From Phylloscopus collybita (taxonomy: Eukaryota; Chordata; Aves; Passeriformes; Phylloscopidae): 64,000 nt of DNA. The notes beneath the pieces are model-generated. The model searched no databases, was not told the origin of the DNA, and saw only the letters and a list, made by a program, of their open reading frames with translations. Positions 1-13,545 of the stretch are shown here, one piece after another. Location: positions 17,762,001 through 17,826,000 of the forward strand of contig JAJNNQ010000026.1 in NCBI GenBank assembly GCA_027886175.1, in the 5' to 3' direction. The translations under genes were made by a program, and so were the position numbers. Every line of letters starts with the position of its first letter. The first letter of the stretch is position 1.

Positions 1-67
1 ACTCTTACATTGCATAGATTCATTTACTTTTTCACCTCACTATGTCCTAATATTGCAAAAATAGTAA

Positions 68-159
68 AGTTCAGGAAAAGAACAAGCAATCTAACTCAAC
101 TACATGTTCATCATGTAGTTCAGGAAAAGAAACAAGCAATCTAACTCCTTACATGTTCA
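68..159. repeat. Short tandem duplication (2 x 43 bp)
   Basis: Two near-identical 43-bp copies (68-110 and 117-159), both starting AGTTCAGGAAAAG and ending ACATGTTCA, lie at a period of 49 bp. They differ by a one-base indel and a few substitutions. This is a local duplication with no sign of a mobile element. Confidence 0.8.
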
Positions 160-191
160 GTTTCAAGGATTTTCTGGTTGTGTAGCTTCAG

Positions 192-271
192 TATGGCAGA
201 TGCCAGGCCAGAACAAAATCTTCCTTTTGGTGGTTGCAGTCATTCCTTGGACAACAGGAGCTATATTTGAG
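192..271 (+). other. Candidate first coding exon, signal-peptide-like
   Basis: A pyrimidine-rich tract ends in CTTCAG at 191 and a GTATGA 5' splice site follows at 272. Between them one frame is fully open. An ATG at 200 gives 24 codons beginning MPGQNKIFLLVVAVIPW and ending in GAIFE: a short polar start followed by a long hydrophobic core, as in a secretory signal peptide. The exon ends in phase 0. The local GC content is higher than in the flanks. A second frame is also open, so the reading is not unique. The GAIFE/GGIFE stretch near an exon end recalls delta and kainate glutamate receptor first exons, but nothing else matches, so I do not name a gene. No following exon was found. Confidence 0.2.
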
Positions 272-1179
272 GTATGATAGTTTTTACGTAATAAGTTTGA
301 CGGTATTTAATTTAGTATGTGCATTTGAGAACTTACTGATAATACCTCATTGGCCTGATTCTATTTCATTAACAAGTACTAATTTCCTGTGCTTTTTGAG
401 ATTTTCAAAAGCTTTTATTTGATGCTAGCATTTTGCTTAGAGACTGTTTGGTTTTTTTTCCTGAAGATCTTACTGAATTAATGTGCAAATATTTGGTTAT
501 TATATAAATGAAGTTTAAATTGAGTTTGAAAGCATAACAAATACTGTATGATGTGCTTTTCCCCCTGAAAATGTATTTATCTGTTTATTAGGCAGTGTTT
601 TCAGCTACAAACTTAACTGACTTGGTTCTGAATACAGGAAAAAAGACTACATAATCTAAACATATAACTTCAAGCGTTAATTCCAAGAATGAACTTGACA
701 TGGAAGGATATGAGACTGATCAAGAGAAAACTTAATGCTGGGATAGCATTGGCAAAATATTTCAGTTTTATGCCCACAGGAGCCCCAGTGCAAATTGTTC
801 CTGTGAATCTAAACCTTTCATCAATCAGATGTAAATTATAGCATGCATGACTGGCTGCCTTTTCGATTCTAGAGTTCCCTACAGAGAACAAGAGAGCCAA
901 CTGCTACAGAGGCTCAACTAAACTGCAGTTTTCTGCTCCTTAGAGGTTATATACCAGCACATCAGAAGAGAGAACATTCACTTGTATTCCACATCAGGAG
1001 ATCTTACAAAATCATAGACAGTGAGTCAAGCCAAAATCTTCTAGAAAAACTTATAATGCAGAGAACCAGGTAGGGGACTATGGGGGAGATACAGCACTAA
1101 AAGATTTCCTGCTAACAATACTTTTCCAACTACATGTCAAAGCTTTCCTTGAATAGCTAGCTCAGAGAAATTGGACATA
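272..1179. other. AT-rich DNA, nothing recognised
   Basis: This stretch has no convincing exon, repeat family or RNA gene. The short frames here have no splice support or recognisable protein. Confidence 0.6.
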
Positions 1180-1726
1180 AGAGGCTGGGTTTTCTTTTGG
1201 TTTCAGCTGGGAGAGAGTCAGTTTTCTTCTTAGTAGCTGGTACAGGGATGTGTTTTGGGTGAAGTATGAGAATAATGCTGGTAACACACTGTGATGTTTT
1301 AGATGTTGCAGTCTCTCAGGCTTTGCCAATGAGGAGCTGCACAAAATGCTTGTCAGGAACATGGCCAGGACAGCTGTCCCAAACTGGAAAAGGGATATTC
1401 CATAGCACAGAACATCCTGCTGACTGTGTAAACTGGATGGAGTGGCCCTTGAAGGGGCCAATCACTGCTTGGGGATGGGCTGGGTTATCAGTCAGATGGT
1501 GAGCAGTCATGCTAGTTTAATTGGGATTTAGATCTCCCTCCTTTTTATTACGATTGTTGTTGTTATGTTTTTGTTTGGTTGGATTTTTTTACTTTGTTTT
1601 AATTATTTAAATGTTCTGACCTCAACCCATGAGCTTCATTTTCTTTCCTCTGATTCTCCACCCCTTACATTGGAATGGGGCAAACAGCTGTGGTATTTAG
1701 TTGCCAGCTGGGGTTAAACCATGACA
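1180..1726 (+). mobile_element. Solo LTR of an avian endogenous retrovirus (ERVL-like), degraded
   Basis: The sequence follows a common avian LTR. It opens with TTTCAGCTGGGAGAGAGT, followed by a TAGTAGCTGGTA segment and a block CAGGACAGCTGTCCCAAACTGG leading to GGGATATTCCAT. Next come CACTGCTTGGGGATGGGCTGG and the U5 text CTCAACCCATGAGC. It ends with GCCAGCTGGGGTTAAACC then ATGACA at 1726, the usual CA end. Its 5' border is uncertain and I see no target duplication. The region between the promoter part and the U5 is shortened. Assignment to ERVL is from memory of similar avian LTRs. The frames at 1266-1502 (+) and 1162-1510 (-) are readings through this element. Confidence 0.75.
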
Positions 1727-4363
1727 GATAGTCAGAGAAGGATGAATTCTTTATAAAGAATAGAAGCATCAGACTTATTTCCAGCATTCACATGACTGTC
1801 ATAGACTTTTGTAAGTAATAGGAGGGCCAAAACTAGATTTTAAGGACCAAATTAAAAATAAAGCTATTGAACACCTACCAGTGAATACCTGAGCTACCAT
1901 GAGGAAAACATTATTGTGACTGAATTTCAGCCACAGAGAGGAAAGCTGAATTTCTTGCTCTGCTTGCTATCTACACTCACCTAATTACGGCAGAGTTAAT
2001 GTATGAACAGACCCTATGATCTGTAAAAGCAAACCACAAATGTCAAGCTTTGTGAAGTAAAATCAGAAGACTACTAGAATATTTGAAAAAAGGTGTAGTT
2101 TAATGTAGTATTTCTCAAACTTCCTAGTAAATTGTGACCTTCTTTTGTCTCACCAGTCACCATGAAACTTTCTGAGTCAGCAGCAGCTCAATTTCTGCAG
2201 AGTAAAGGCTGCTAACAACTAGCTGAAAGTATTTACATTAACCTAGCTGTCATAGAGCACTAAAGTGGCTGCTTAATTATAGGTGGTTAGCAGCTAGATA
2301 GCTAAGGTAAACAGTTGCACCTTGTAATTGTCTCACCTATTAGCACCTCTCACTTCCAATATGAATGCTTCTGTGACCTATTTAGGGACTAGTAATAGAT
2401 ATTGAATGAGATTATAAAGTTACTGCTCCTGTCCTGTAAATCATCTGACCTTTCTACATGTTCCTTTTCTTCTTCACCCCTTGTTGGCCTCGCCTATTTA
2501 TATAGTAAACTTTTGAAGAAATGAGTTCTTGTACATTGTTTCTATGACATGAGATTAGCATCAATGTTTCTCAAAACACACTAACAATGCTAACAGCTTC
2601 TCAACAATGAGGTTTTGGACAACTCTAGTAATTCTAGATAACAAACCAAAATGCTACAAAGTTTTAGAAAGGTGGAAACTACTTTGCTTACTTCCATGCC
2701 TTTGCCCTTCTATAAATGCTACTCATTCTTGTATTATAACTCACTGAAATACAATATATCAACCCAGTAGCAAGACTGGGAGCTAAAATTTCAATTGTTG
2801 TTAGGGTCCTTAGGTCAGAGGTCTGGCATGAATTCTCCAGTTTTTGAAGAAGACTTATGCTGAGCCAAGAAACATAATTGCAGGAAAGGAAGATGCATTT
2901 AAAGTTTTCTGAGTAAAAAACAAAATCAGACACCTAAAATTTTCACCTTTGTGATTGTTTCTGAACACTGTGGACTTTTTTCTTTGCCTGGCAGGTGGCT
3001 AAGAGCCTGTGTGATACACAGTGGTTACTGAAGCTCAGTTGATAGTGGGCCAACATCTAACTATTAAACTTCTATTCCAACTATGTAAATGTAAAATGCA
3101 AAAATTGGAAGGACTCTGCAGGAAGTCAATTCTCTGAAAAAGAAAAAATATATGAAAGACATTTGCAATGAAAAGCTGAAAAGCTTTAGCTGTCACTTTC
3201 TTTACTGCCCCTCCCACAGGCAAGTCTACAAGTTCTCATCTACAGATCCAGGGCACTGGTTATTTTCCTTAGAAAAATCTCTGCCATTTTCCTGTATATT
3301 TGACCTTTCCATGTGTTTCTATCTTTTTTGATTCAAAATATCAATTGCTTCCTAAGTCTTCCTTAAAGGAAGGTGACAAGAGCTACATTTCTGCTGGGAT
3401 AAGCAGTATTCCCAGAATTCTAATAAGTGGCATCTTCATTTATTGATTCCTCCTACATTTTCTTTAACTAGAGAATACCTTAGAGGCCTCCACATTTCTG
3501 AGTAATTTTCTGCACCTCTGGGATGTTTACTTCTCTATTTATTCACTTTTGTTTCTCAAACTGAATTAAGTTCTGTATCTGTGACCCCGTGGAAGAAAAA
3601 GAGATGAAGGTTTCTGTTGCCTTAATGTTTTCTAGTGAATCTAAATTTAAACAAGTTGATTTTTTAAGGAACATTTCAAAGAAAATAAAAATAGTGACAT
3701 ACCTACTCCCTATAGAAACCAATGAATTCCAAATACAAATTGGAAGCCTATGAAGCATCTATTAACAGAAATTTCTTTGTTCCAAATCCTGAAACCTAAG
3801 GTCTTATGTTTTAAAACAGAACCTCCCTGCAGAAAACAAACAAACAAAAACTTTAAAATTCTGACAAATTCTTTAGGCTTCTGGGAAGGATCCTAACGCT
3901 TGAAAAAGAATAAAACGTTTAAGTTTCAGTAAGTTGACTGATATATCCTCTCTGTTCTGTCTTTTAGCTGACATTCTAGAGGCTCAGTTCTGTCAGGAAC
4001 GCTGATAAAGTGCTATTAATCTCTTCTTCCCACATACATACCTTCTTGCTCCTCTGCAAAATCCAGCCACAAAGTCAAAGTTGTTTGGTGACCAAGATAC
4101 GAATCTTCAGCCTTTGCATTCTTTCAGCTGTCAGTCTAGACCCACACTGCCTCTTGAGTAATATCAAAAGCAGCAGCTCATGAGATTCAAGTCCATATGT
4201 CCCACTTTTGCTGTCTTTAGTTAGCTCTAAAGCCACTTTGCTCTAGTTTTTCAGGAAAAATAAAAATAAAATAAAATAGTATTTTGATTAATACCTAGGA
4301 AAAATCACTTTCAGAATATAATATAATATAACTAAATGTTTGCAAACAAATTGAATAACTTAC
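1727..4363. other. AT-rich DNA without a recognised gene
   Basis: This is unique-looking DNA. A 40-bp minus-strand cassette at 1985-2024 has a good acceptor and a GTGAGT donor, but it is open in only one phase and does not fit neighbouring candidates. An imperfect ATAAAATA run lies near 4260. Confidence 0.5.
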
Positions 4364-4428
4364 ATAGTCCTCATCAGATGTAGTATCAACCCGTGATGTC
4401 GAAATCATTTTTAATGATCAAGAAGAAG
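4364..4428 (-). other. Candidate minus-strand first coding exon (15 codons)
   Basis: Read on the minus strand, a TTTCTCCTGTACAG acceptor precedes 65 bases that end at a GTAAGT donor. An ATG at 4408 follows an in-frame TGA and gives MISTSRVDTTSDEDY, ending exactly in phase 0 at the donor. The peptide is acidic and serine/threonine-rich, like an N-terminal tail, and the patch carries two CpG dinucleotides in a CpG-poor region. I do not recognise the protein. Pairs of splice-like signals this good occur by chance in introns, so the call is weak. Confidence 0.18.
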
Positions 4429-7400
4429 CTGTACAGGAGAAATACTTTTTTCCTTGACTTCTAAACTGCTCTCACCAAGTATTCTCTACAAAGGCTTATA
4501 TAGAACACAGAGGAACAGCTTATTAGGTTCAGAAAATAACAAATTACTTTTATTCATCTTTGCAATCCTTTGGGAAAAATATGTATGTATTTAGATTGAT
4601 ATTTTGGTATTTTTGTCATATTCCAATTAAATTACTTTTGAATGTTTTAAAGATCTCACCGAAATCTCTCTTGTACTCCTCTCTTGTACTTTCTGAGTTA
4701 CACATAAAAACTGATCTATTACCCTCTAGTTTCCAAACAATGATATTTTCATCTCTGGGTATTGAAGAGAACTCAAGTCATTAATTCCTTCAGCAATTTA
4801 AACTGAGATACTGTCTTTATATTTGTCTCAACACCAGGAAAACTGGAAAACTTTATCCCATGCCCACTTAGCTTATGAAATTATCATCAAGTTTATGTAC
4901 AACAGTAATGGATACTTCCTTGTTTAAGTAAATAATGCATCCTTTTAGAATGGAAATTACAAAACACAGCTTAGCAGAAATCCATGCAATCTTCGAGTTC
5001 TGAGATTTAAATTCCTCTATCTTTTCCTCTAAGGTTAGGAACTCAACAGCTTTCCCTTAGTTGTTCAATTGTTGTATATGTATCCTGCTGATCCTTTCCT
5101 GGAAAGCCTTTGTGTCAGAATCATTCCTGAGGGAATCATACCAATGTATTACAAAATCAACATTTTCCAAATATGCCAGAGGTTTTATTTTTGTTTTGTT
5201 TCGTTTTTGTTGGGTTTTTTTTTCCTGCACATTCAAAAATAGCTGGTAAATGATGAGTCATTTTGCAAGGGTTTATAACATTTTCAGTTCTAAATAGACT
5301 ACATGAATTAGGCAATAAATGTAAAGAATATATAGCAAGTTACAATGTACCAAAATAAGGGAATTTTATCTGCTTAATCACAGATAATCCTATACCCTCA
5401 TTTCCTCCCCGAGGACAAAGTCTATTCCCCCAGAAACCTAGCAGAAGGCCCAAAATCAAAGTACAGTACTGCATCAATACCTCTGACTTCAGAACCACAA
5501 TTCCTACACTTGCAGATTTCACTCAAAAAATCTAGTTGCACTCACTAACCTTTCAGAAGTTATCCAAACTCCAGAGGTTTTATCATCAGTTAGAGAAAAA
5601 TGATTACTGAATAGTTCACTGTTACCATATCTTTCTGAGGATGCTCAAACGTTTCAGCAAACCATTTCTCTGTCAGCTCCTGACAAAGTAGCCAGCTGTA
5701 AGACACAGTTTCATAAAGATAACCCCTGAATGGATTGGAATGAAATCTCGTCATGAGATCTAGGAATCTAGGTTAGCAGCATCAAGGTTATACAGAAAAT
5801 CACCCACCATATCTGCCCTATGATGCCTACAATCTAACTGTTTTCGTTGGGGGAAGGGGTTTAATTCCTCTTTTTTTTCCTTGCACTTGGTTTAATGTGA
5901 GTCAGATTTTAGGATTTTTTTTAACTGTTTACTTTACATTTTGCCATTACAATACTTGTCACTTAAAATTTCAAAATTCTTGCAATTGCCACTTTTATTC
6001 ATACATTTTACCACAGACTGTATCTTACAAAATTCTGTTTATGATCCATTCTCAAAAGTAATATTACATTTTTGAAAGCCACTCCATTACGATCAACTTA
6101 CATTTGCTCTTGGTTTAATGGCATATTGTTCAGTACAGTACTAAAGATACAAGAAACTATAAAAATAAAAAATATAGAAGCATGTGGTTTTACATGAAAA
6201 AAACCAAATTAATTCCACTGCAATATTTTTAAATAATAAAAGTTAAAGTTATGCTTATTCTCACTGAGAAATAACACAAGTAATCACAAACTGTGAGACT
6301 AACAATCTGAATAAAAATTTTGTGCACAGTTATCACAAACAAAAAGTTGTTACAAATGCTCCTCCCTCTTTCACCTTTCTTCCACTGTACCCCTTCCCTG
6401 AAAGAGACATCAACTTAAATGAAAATCCATACAGAGAATATAGACCTGAAGTCACTCAAATACACTTTGCTCAAGAGTTGGATGTAAGCCAGCTCCAGTC
6501 TGGAAGCAATCTAAGCACGTTCATACAGTGTTGCATGCAGATTTATAAGCCCTGCCTCTCAATGTTGATGTTCCCCATGATGTTCACAAGAGGCTTTGCT
6601 ACTGTTATTTATTTGGAATGCACTCAGATGCAGTGGTGATGAGCCTCAGTACAAAACCCTGTGAGAGAGAGTGACAGAGTGTGAGACAGAGATGAGAATG
6701 AGAATAAAGGCATTTTTATTACATTTGTCTCAGTTTGAAATTCATAATCCTGAAATTCTCTGAACAATGGACTTAAACTACAGTCAGCAATTCAAGAGGA
6801 ACAGATTCCTCACATGAGCCTCTTGGTGTGTGGTGCCAAAAGGTCAAAAACTCTGAATATGATTTAAATGTGTAAGTTGAGACTCTGAAGAGAAACCACA
6901 CATTCTGAAGTGGTGTGAGAAATGACCACGAGCCCTTTTAACACTAGTTTCTGTCACAAAGCAAATCTTCTCTAACACCAATCTCCTGATTATACTTCTC
7001 TATTCCACTAGTTAAAAGTGTAAGGGAGGAAACTGCATCCACTTACAGCCCAAATATTCACTGTTCTGCTCTCAAGGGACCTTAACATATCTGGCTTTGT
7101 GCACCTAACTTTCCTCCCTGACTTTGGGATGTTGCAAAATTGAGAAATAAATCATAATATATATTTTATTGTAGTAAATGCTTTCTTAATCTATTCATTT
7201 CACACACATACATAAAGAATATACTCTACACTTACATTCTGCTTCTCCATGTGCATAAAATTGCCACAAAATTTATTCTTTGTATCAGATAAGAAAAAAG
7301 TTTTAAACCTTTTTATGGAGTGATAAAATAGAAACAAATTTCATAATTTATGGTTCACAGGATGCAACGATTGACATTATATAGAAATTTAATCAGTCTT

Positions 7401-10400
7401 GCAGAGCTCACAGACATATCACAGTAGGAGGTTCTTTTGACATTTCATGGAGAACTAGGCAAGATGAGGTACAATATGTGTGCATATTTCAGTATGTTAT
7501 GTGTTTTCTTAAGCTTTTATCCTTTCAGGAGTCACTGTCATTTTGAAGGAATCATCCCTTTAGAAAGTTCTAAATACATAAAAAACAAACTTCAAGACTT
7601 GTTTTGAGCAAAACAGAGTTAGAAATACTTGCAGAGGTAGCCAGTTCCTTTTTGATACAGACTTCAGAAAACTGAGACATTTCTTTAACACCTCTCCTAT
7701 ACTTTTGAAATCTGTCAGGTGTACAGCACCTGGCTGTAGTCACATAATCAGGCTATAACCCTAATGTCATGCAGGGTTATGACTGGGAACATTTTGCCAC
7801 AAAGTCCATCAAGGGTGCAGGATGAAAAAGTCAACTCAAAGCCTTACCCACCCAACAGCTACCTAATTTCTACATCCCAAGCAACAAAGAACAGGGCCTG
7901 AAGAAGGGGCTATAAAACTATTCATGCTAAATTTTAATGGTCTTATTAGCAGTATGCTGGTTTCTAGGATGAACAGAGAGTGCAATAATTTTATTTCATC
8001 CAGCAGTATTCCATTGTTGTTGATATGTCTGAAACAATTTTATACCAGAGTGCCATAATTACATTTATAACTATTTAACAAACCTACTCATACATTATTA
8101 TGATATAAGTGCTCGTTGGACAAAACATCTGAAGCCTCAGATACTTTATCATAAGCCAGTGATTATGACTGTTTTTCAGAAATTCTCATTAGGAATGTAG
8201 GAAGCTACATAAACCTTTTGATAATGTTATCTGATACATTATTAAATGTTTTGCTGCTGTTATCAAACTAATAACCTAATTTTTCTCATTCTCCACCATT
8301 TTTCTCATACCCCAAAGTTGTGGGTTAAATATACAACCCACAGTATTCACTTTTTTAATGGAATCAAATTCCATCTTCACAGAGCTACCTTAGGGAACAA
8401 AGATAAATATAAAGCACTAGAAATAGCTCAAAAATATATATCTGGCCAGCTTAATACAATACCTTGCTGTATTATTAGATGACAATCTTTTTTGAGATTA
8501 TGAAGTAGGAACAAGAATCACAGTCATAAATGATTTTCAGTGGAGCTGGACGAAACTTTTTTTAAGAAGTTTTTTCCTAGTAAAAATATGCAGCATTTAT
8601 TTCTTTGTTTTACTTCAAATTATAACTGTGTTTTCTGCATGTAGAAAATGTATCAACCCAGTAAAAAGCCCAGTTACAGTAAGCTAATCATTAAAGACTG
8701 AGGCTGGGGCTACCACTGACTGATGGCTGCCTGCAGAGGTTTTCACTCCTATTTGCTCTGTTCTCAGAGACATCATGAGCCATGGATAGAACCATGAATA
8801 TTACAGTAAACCCACAAACACAAACCCAAACCCAAAATAGTTATGTGGTAAAATTCTGGGTTAAGTAATAGCAAAGACAGAGTTACTCTAGAGATTTCAA
8901 AAGGTAGGTAAAAGGTATAGGTAAATTCTTATATTCATGGATAAGATAACTTTTTCCTTTAATATCCTGCCAAGTACTATAAGTTTATTTGATTATAGAC
9001 AATCAAGAAAATTCCACTTTAAAGTAAAACAACACTGTCACAATTTTTTAAGCTTTTTTTGTTCAATATAATTAAAAATTTAGTACTGAACAACCGATTT
9101 TAAAAGCATAGAAACCAGTCATCATCTTAGAAATACTAAAACTAATAAAAGCTAATTTTTTTCAAGCTAGCATGTTCCAGGATAAGATATCAACTCATTT
9201 CAAAAGTTTTGTGTGGCCTATAAGAGTCCACCTCTGGCTTCTATAAACAGTTTTTTAATATGCCATTGTTAGACCTGGGAAGTTGCAATTTGGGTCTACA
9301 TGCCAGTATTTGTCAACAAAGCACAAAACTTCATCTGGAGAAATAGAGCATGAAATCACTTTCTCACCCTGCTTCTGTGCATCATACCTAACAACACTGA
9401 AACTTAAAAAAAAACCCACACCAATATTTAAGTGGTGTAAAAATAAGTTGTCAAATTATTTTCTCAACTCAATATCAAATCCAGAAGTACACACACCTCT
9501 GTTAACAGCTCGAAATCTGAACACTTCATTGCAAATGCTACATTACTGTTACCTTCTATTTTTCATAATTAAAAACAAAAGCTAAAAGAACCTCTAAAAA
9601 TTAGCATGTTTAAATTCTACACATCTCTGAGAGCATAGGAACAGAGACAAATTTCAGCTGCCTCAGGATGAATAGCCACTTATTAGTGAGAGGTACTGTT
9701 GACCACTGAAGACTTAAATTTGAGTAAAAAATACTATCAGCTTCTGAGAAAAGAGGGCTAAGCAAAACTAACAGTCCTAAAAAAATCAGTGGGAGGTTCA
9801 TGCAGGCTTCCAGAAGAAGCACACAGTACTATTCCTCTTTCTACAACTTTAACATCAGCAGGACTGCATCAAACTAGCCATCTTTCACTTCGTTTAGAAT
9901 CTCACTTGTGATGTGGCAGAGCATAAGTGAACAAATGATGAAAATGTGCTGTATATAAGGCAGTATTTTGATTTAGGAAGAGAATTATTCACAAGGCTTT
10001 TGATTTCAGACATCAGATAATACAATTACAATAAAAAATTAAAAGTAACCTTCTAGACCAACTTGCTTAAGCTGTTGAAGGACTATTTCAGGTTATTTAC
10101 CAACATCCTGCAACTCATAGCTCTCCATTTGCTGATCTAGCAAGATGCAGGAGTACCAAGAGAAAGCCTATCTTAGTTTACTCCTTTATGTGAACATTAC
10201 AATGCATAGAAGAATCACTGTTCAATCCTTTCTTGCTTCTCCTTCTTATTCAGGACTTCCAATCAACTCCATCTGGTTTAGGAAAAAAAAAAAAAAGCCA
10301 CTCAAACAAAAAAATTATCAAAAAAACACAAAAAAGCCCCAGCAACAAGAAAACATAACAATTGAAGAAACCTAAGTATTCAAAAAAATCTAGGACGCTT

Positions 10401-11904
10401 AAAAGAGATCCAGGGTCTACATGCCATAGAAGCCACTTAAAGGCTTTCACAATTCTGGAAGATTCTTCATGCAAGTGAAGAAAAGGTCTCAAATGAAGGC
10501 TCTTATCACCCTATTAAAAGGTGACTTTAAAGATTGTACTTAAAAGTATAAATTTAAATTAAAGTTTCTTCATTTTTTGCTGCTTATTCAGGCCTTTTTT
10601 GGTTAGCACTTAAAAAGAAAGATTTATCAGTCAAACAGCTCTGTTCTTGTCTTCTGCTTTCTGTTCAAGTATCCCATCCTTTCTTTTTTCCTTTAATCCT
10701 ATGCTTCTTCTGTTTACTCCCTCTTTTTTTGTAATTATTGAAGGAAAAAAGGAGAAAATAGGTTTTAATCTCTACTTCTTCCCTAAGGGTAAGAGGGAAA
10801 CTATTGTCAAAAAGGGATAGAGACTGGATATGGTGGTTAGCTGAAAATTCTTGTCATCTGCTCCAGAGATGGAGCCATAATTGTTATTGCTTCTTGCCTG
10901 GAAGAAAGGTATAAAATTGTGGATATTCCCTGATGCCTCCTGCATCCCTAAACAGACTGCTTTAGTTACCAAGATTCTCAGGCTGGACCCATCCTGAACA
11001 TTTAATTCATGTTTAAAGAGGGAAGCTCTTGCACAATTGTAAATACAGCTAACATTTCTGTGGGAATTTTCAAGTTAAGGTGTTCACACATTGCTTCAAA
11101 ACCCTAATGTAACTTGGAACTTGTAAATTTTGAAGGAGATGAAAAGATAAACATAGGAGGAGTTAATAACATGAAATTCAGGCTCTTTGCATTGGATCAT
11201 TAAGCACAATTAGTTGCAGCACCCTTGTTACAAGGCAATAAGAGTAAGCACTTCAGATGTAATAAAAGGCAGTACATCACTGATAACCAATCTATATTCA
11301 GCTTTCTGTTACCTGTAAATGCAGGCAATATGTTTCTTTTTAAGAGGTTTGGAAAGTGGTTCCCAAGATACCTTTAGGGAACATGTACTTTTTGAATTAA
11401 TTAATCACTGGATGTCATCACTGCTCCACTCCACTGCATATGAAATAGCACTTCTCTGGCACTCGAAAATCTTAGTCAGAAGGAGGTTCAAGTAAAACAG
11501 TTTAAGATAAATATAACTTCAGTGCAAGAGAGATTAGCATGAGTTAATTCCAAAAGGAAATGGGGAAAATATCACTGTAGCTTTGTATATTGCAGATGAG
11601 TTTTCTTTATTATTTGCATTATTTTCATGCATAACAGCTTAGACGATTTTACTTTTCTTTTTTTTTTTTTCCCTTCCTTTTCATAATATATTGATTGCAT
11701 GCTCTTTCAGGGAGTTGATCTTGGCAGACACGTATTTCAGGAATAAAAGCTTTTGAAGTTCTCTACCAATGAACATTGGCCCTAAGATCCTGGCCAATAC
11801 AACGTTTTTTAGTGAAGAAAGACAACAATTTTTCCAAATAGAGGTCTTTTTTGGTCATATGTACAAATAGAGATAGGATACCAAAGCATGAATTTTCACC
11901 AGCG
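4429..11904. other. Long AT-rich stretch without a recognised gene
   Basis: No exon, RNA gene or repeat family could be supported. There are small C/A-rich runs, such as AAACCC-type repeats near 8815-8838. The 105-codon frame at 6322-6639 has no splice or family support. Confidence 0.55.
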
Positions 11905-11981
11905 ACCCTAAGGCAGAATGTGGACCAAGGTCTCCAGAGGGGAAAGGCTAATGCACTAACCTACTGCACCACCAAGTCCCC
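11905..11981 (-). repeat. Ancient tRNA-derived SINE fragment (Deu/AmnSINE-like)
   Basis: On the minus strand this patch carries an A box, TGGTGCAGTAGG, and 45 bases further a degraded B box, GGTCCACATTC (8 of 11 to the usual GGTTCRANTCC). That is the normal tRNA promoter spacing. The text between, with GTTAGTGCATTAGCC and CTCTGGAGACC, follows the pattern of tRNA heads in old vertebrate SINEs such as AmnSINE1 or LF-SINE. No 3' LINE-like tail was identified, so the family is uncertain. Confidence 0.42.
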
Positions 11982-13434
11982 TTCACTTTCCAATTATCAC
12001 AGAACCTCTTCCACTGCTGTGACATTCTCCTTGCCACACAGGTCAAAAAGTGAGTTACTGTCAAAAGTGATTAATCTATCAGCTGGCTCAGGAATTCTAT
12101 AGAATAAAATGAGTGGTGCTTGTCCCAAGTATGGTTGCAATACTACAGATTTACTTTCAGGCTTTTTATATCTGAAATCATGGCTGTTTTCTCATTCATA
12201 TAGTATCATGTCATATCAGATTTAGAGACATCTTGTGAGAAGGAAAAAATCTCTTTCGTAATTAATTTCAAGTTTATAGGTCCTACAAACTAAAGACTTC
12301 TGCTGAAATCCCTTTATTGCTAATGCGTAAGATGATGTATGAGAGGTCTATTTCTAAATATATAGCCATATTATAAGTATGATCTAAATATATTTTTGGG
12401 TTTTTTCCTAGCACCCTTTTTAGTTATAAAAAAGTCAGCTACTTATGAACTCAGAAAAACAACATATACTTAAAAGGTCATGATAGTTTTTTCTTCTCTA
12501 ACTTTCCTATATCCTCAGATCATAAAAATGTTTCAAGTGACCTGCTTCAATGAATGACAAGGGTAACTTACTTGTACCAAACCCCCAACATTCATGCTGT
12601 GATTAAAATCATATTTTCACACTTAACAGATTTACTCTAATGTTGAAAATTTGTCTTCCCAAATACTCTTTCAATTTTATGAGATTTCTCTTCCTTGAAG
12701 GATTTAATAATTTAGTACTACAGATTAAACAGCAGTGTGTGGTTTCACTTGGCTTCAACCAGTGATCTTTTTTGCTTCCTTTTTAAGGTTATTGGCTTTA
12801 TTTTGTCTGGAAGTGTAACACAAGCTTACTAAAGATGCTAAATATTTATGAAGTTCTGGGCCTCAATGGTATGAATCGGTGAGTACAAAATTAGGTGCTT
12901 AACAGATTAACCAAAGTCTCAGTTTTATACCAACAGTTAGTTGCAGTTATTTTGGTGTTCTAAAGACTTCCCTTTATCCTAAACATACAGGCACCTTCCA
13001 GCCTCACTTCAGGGAAAAAACAAACAAAACCAACCAACAAACCAAAACCCCAAACACAGCACAAAACTTACACAGTTTAACTTTAGTACTTTAATACAGT
13101 TGCTCATTCTGACTGCTCTGTAAGTCAGGATCCTGCACTAAATATTTACCTCTAACTTCAAAAAAAATTCCACACAGGGCTCTGCCAGCAACATTGATCC
13201 TACTGCAGTGGTATCAGTGCTGCGTCATCACTGCCCTGCCAATCCTTTGCATTTGCTTCATGCAGATTTAGTGGGTATATAATAACTGTTATAAAAATAT
13301 TCATCTACTTTTTTCCTAAATACATCTCCAAACCAAGTTCAGTAAATTTGCTGGGTATTGATCAAACAGACATTTTACAATTTTACCTTTATATCTATTC
13401 TTCAACTAATGAACTGTTGCTAAAAGAAAACACC
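11982..13434. other. AT-rich DNA without a recognised gene
   Basis: This contains a C/A-rich low-complexity run at about 13015-13065. Nothing else could be supported. Confidence 0.55.
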
Positions 13435-13545
13435 CAGAATCACAGAACCATTGAAGGGCCTGGCTTTGAAAGGACTGTAAAGATCATCCAGTTGCAACCC
13501 CTATGCCATGAGCAGGGACACCTTCCACTCATATTTGTGTAATGT
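13435..13545 (-). mobile_element. CR1 LINE 3' end, minus orientation
   Basis: The plus strand reads CAGAATCACAGAACCATTGA, then AAAGATCATCCAGTTGCAAC and CCATGAGCAGGGACACCTTC. This is the reverse complement of the avian CR1 3' untranslated end, including the ATTCTG-type terminal repeat unit. Only about 110 bp remain, as is usual for 5'-truncated CR1 copies. The 64-codon frame over it is meaningless. Confidence 0.88.

Noticed and set aside
1985..2024. 40-bp minus-strand micro-exon
   Set aside because: Splice signals are good but it is open in only one phase and does not join to the other candidates; such pairs occur by chance.
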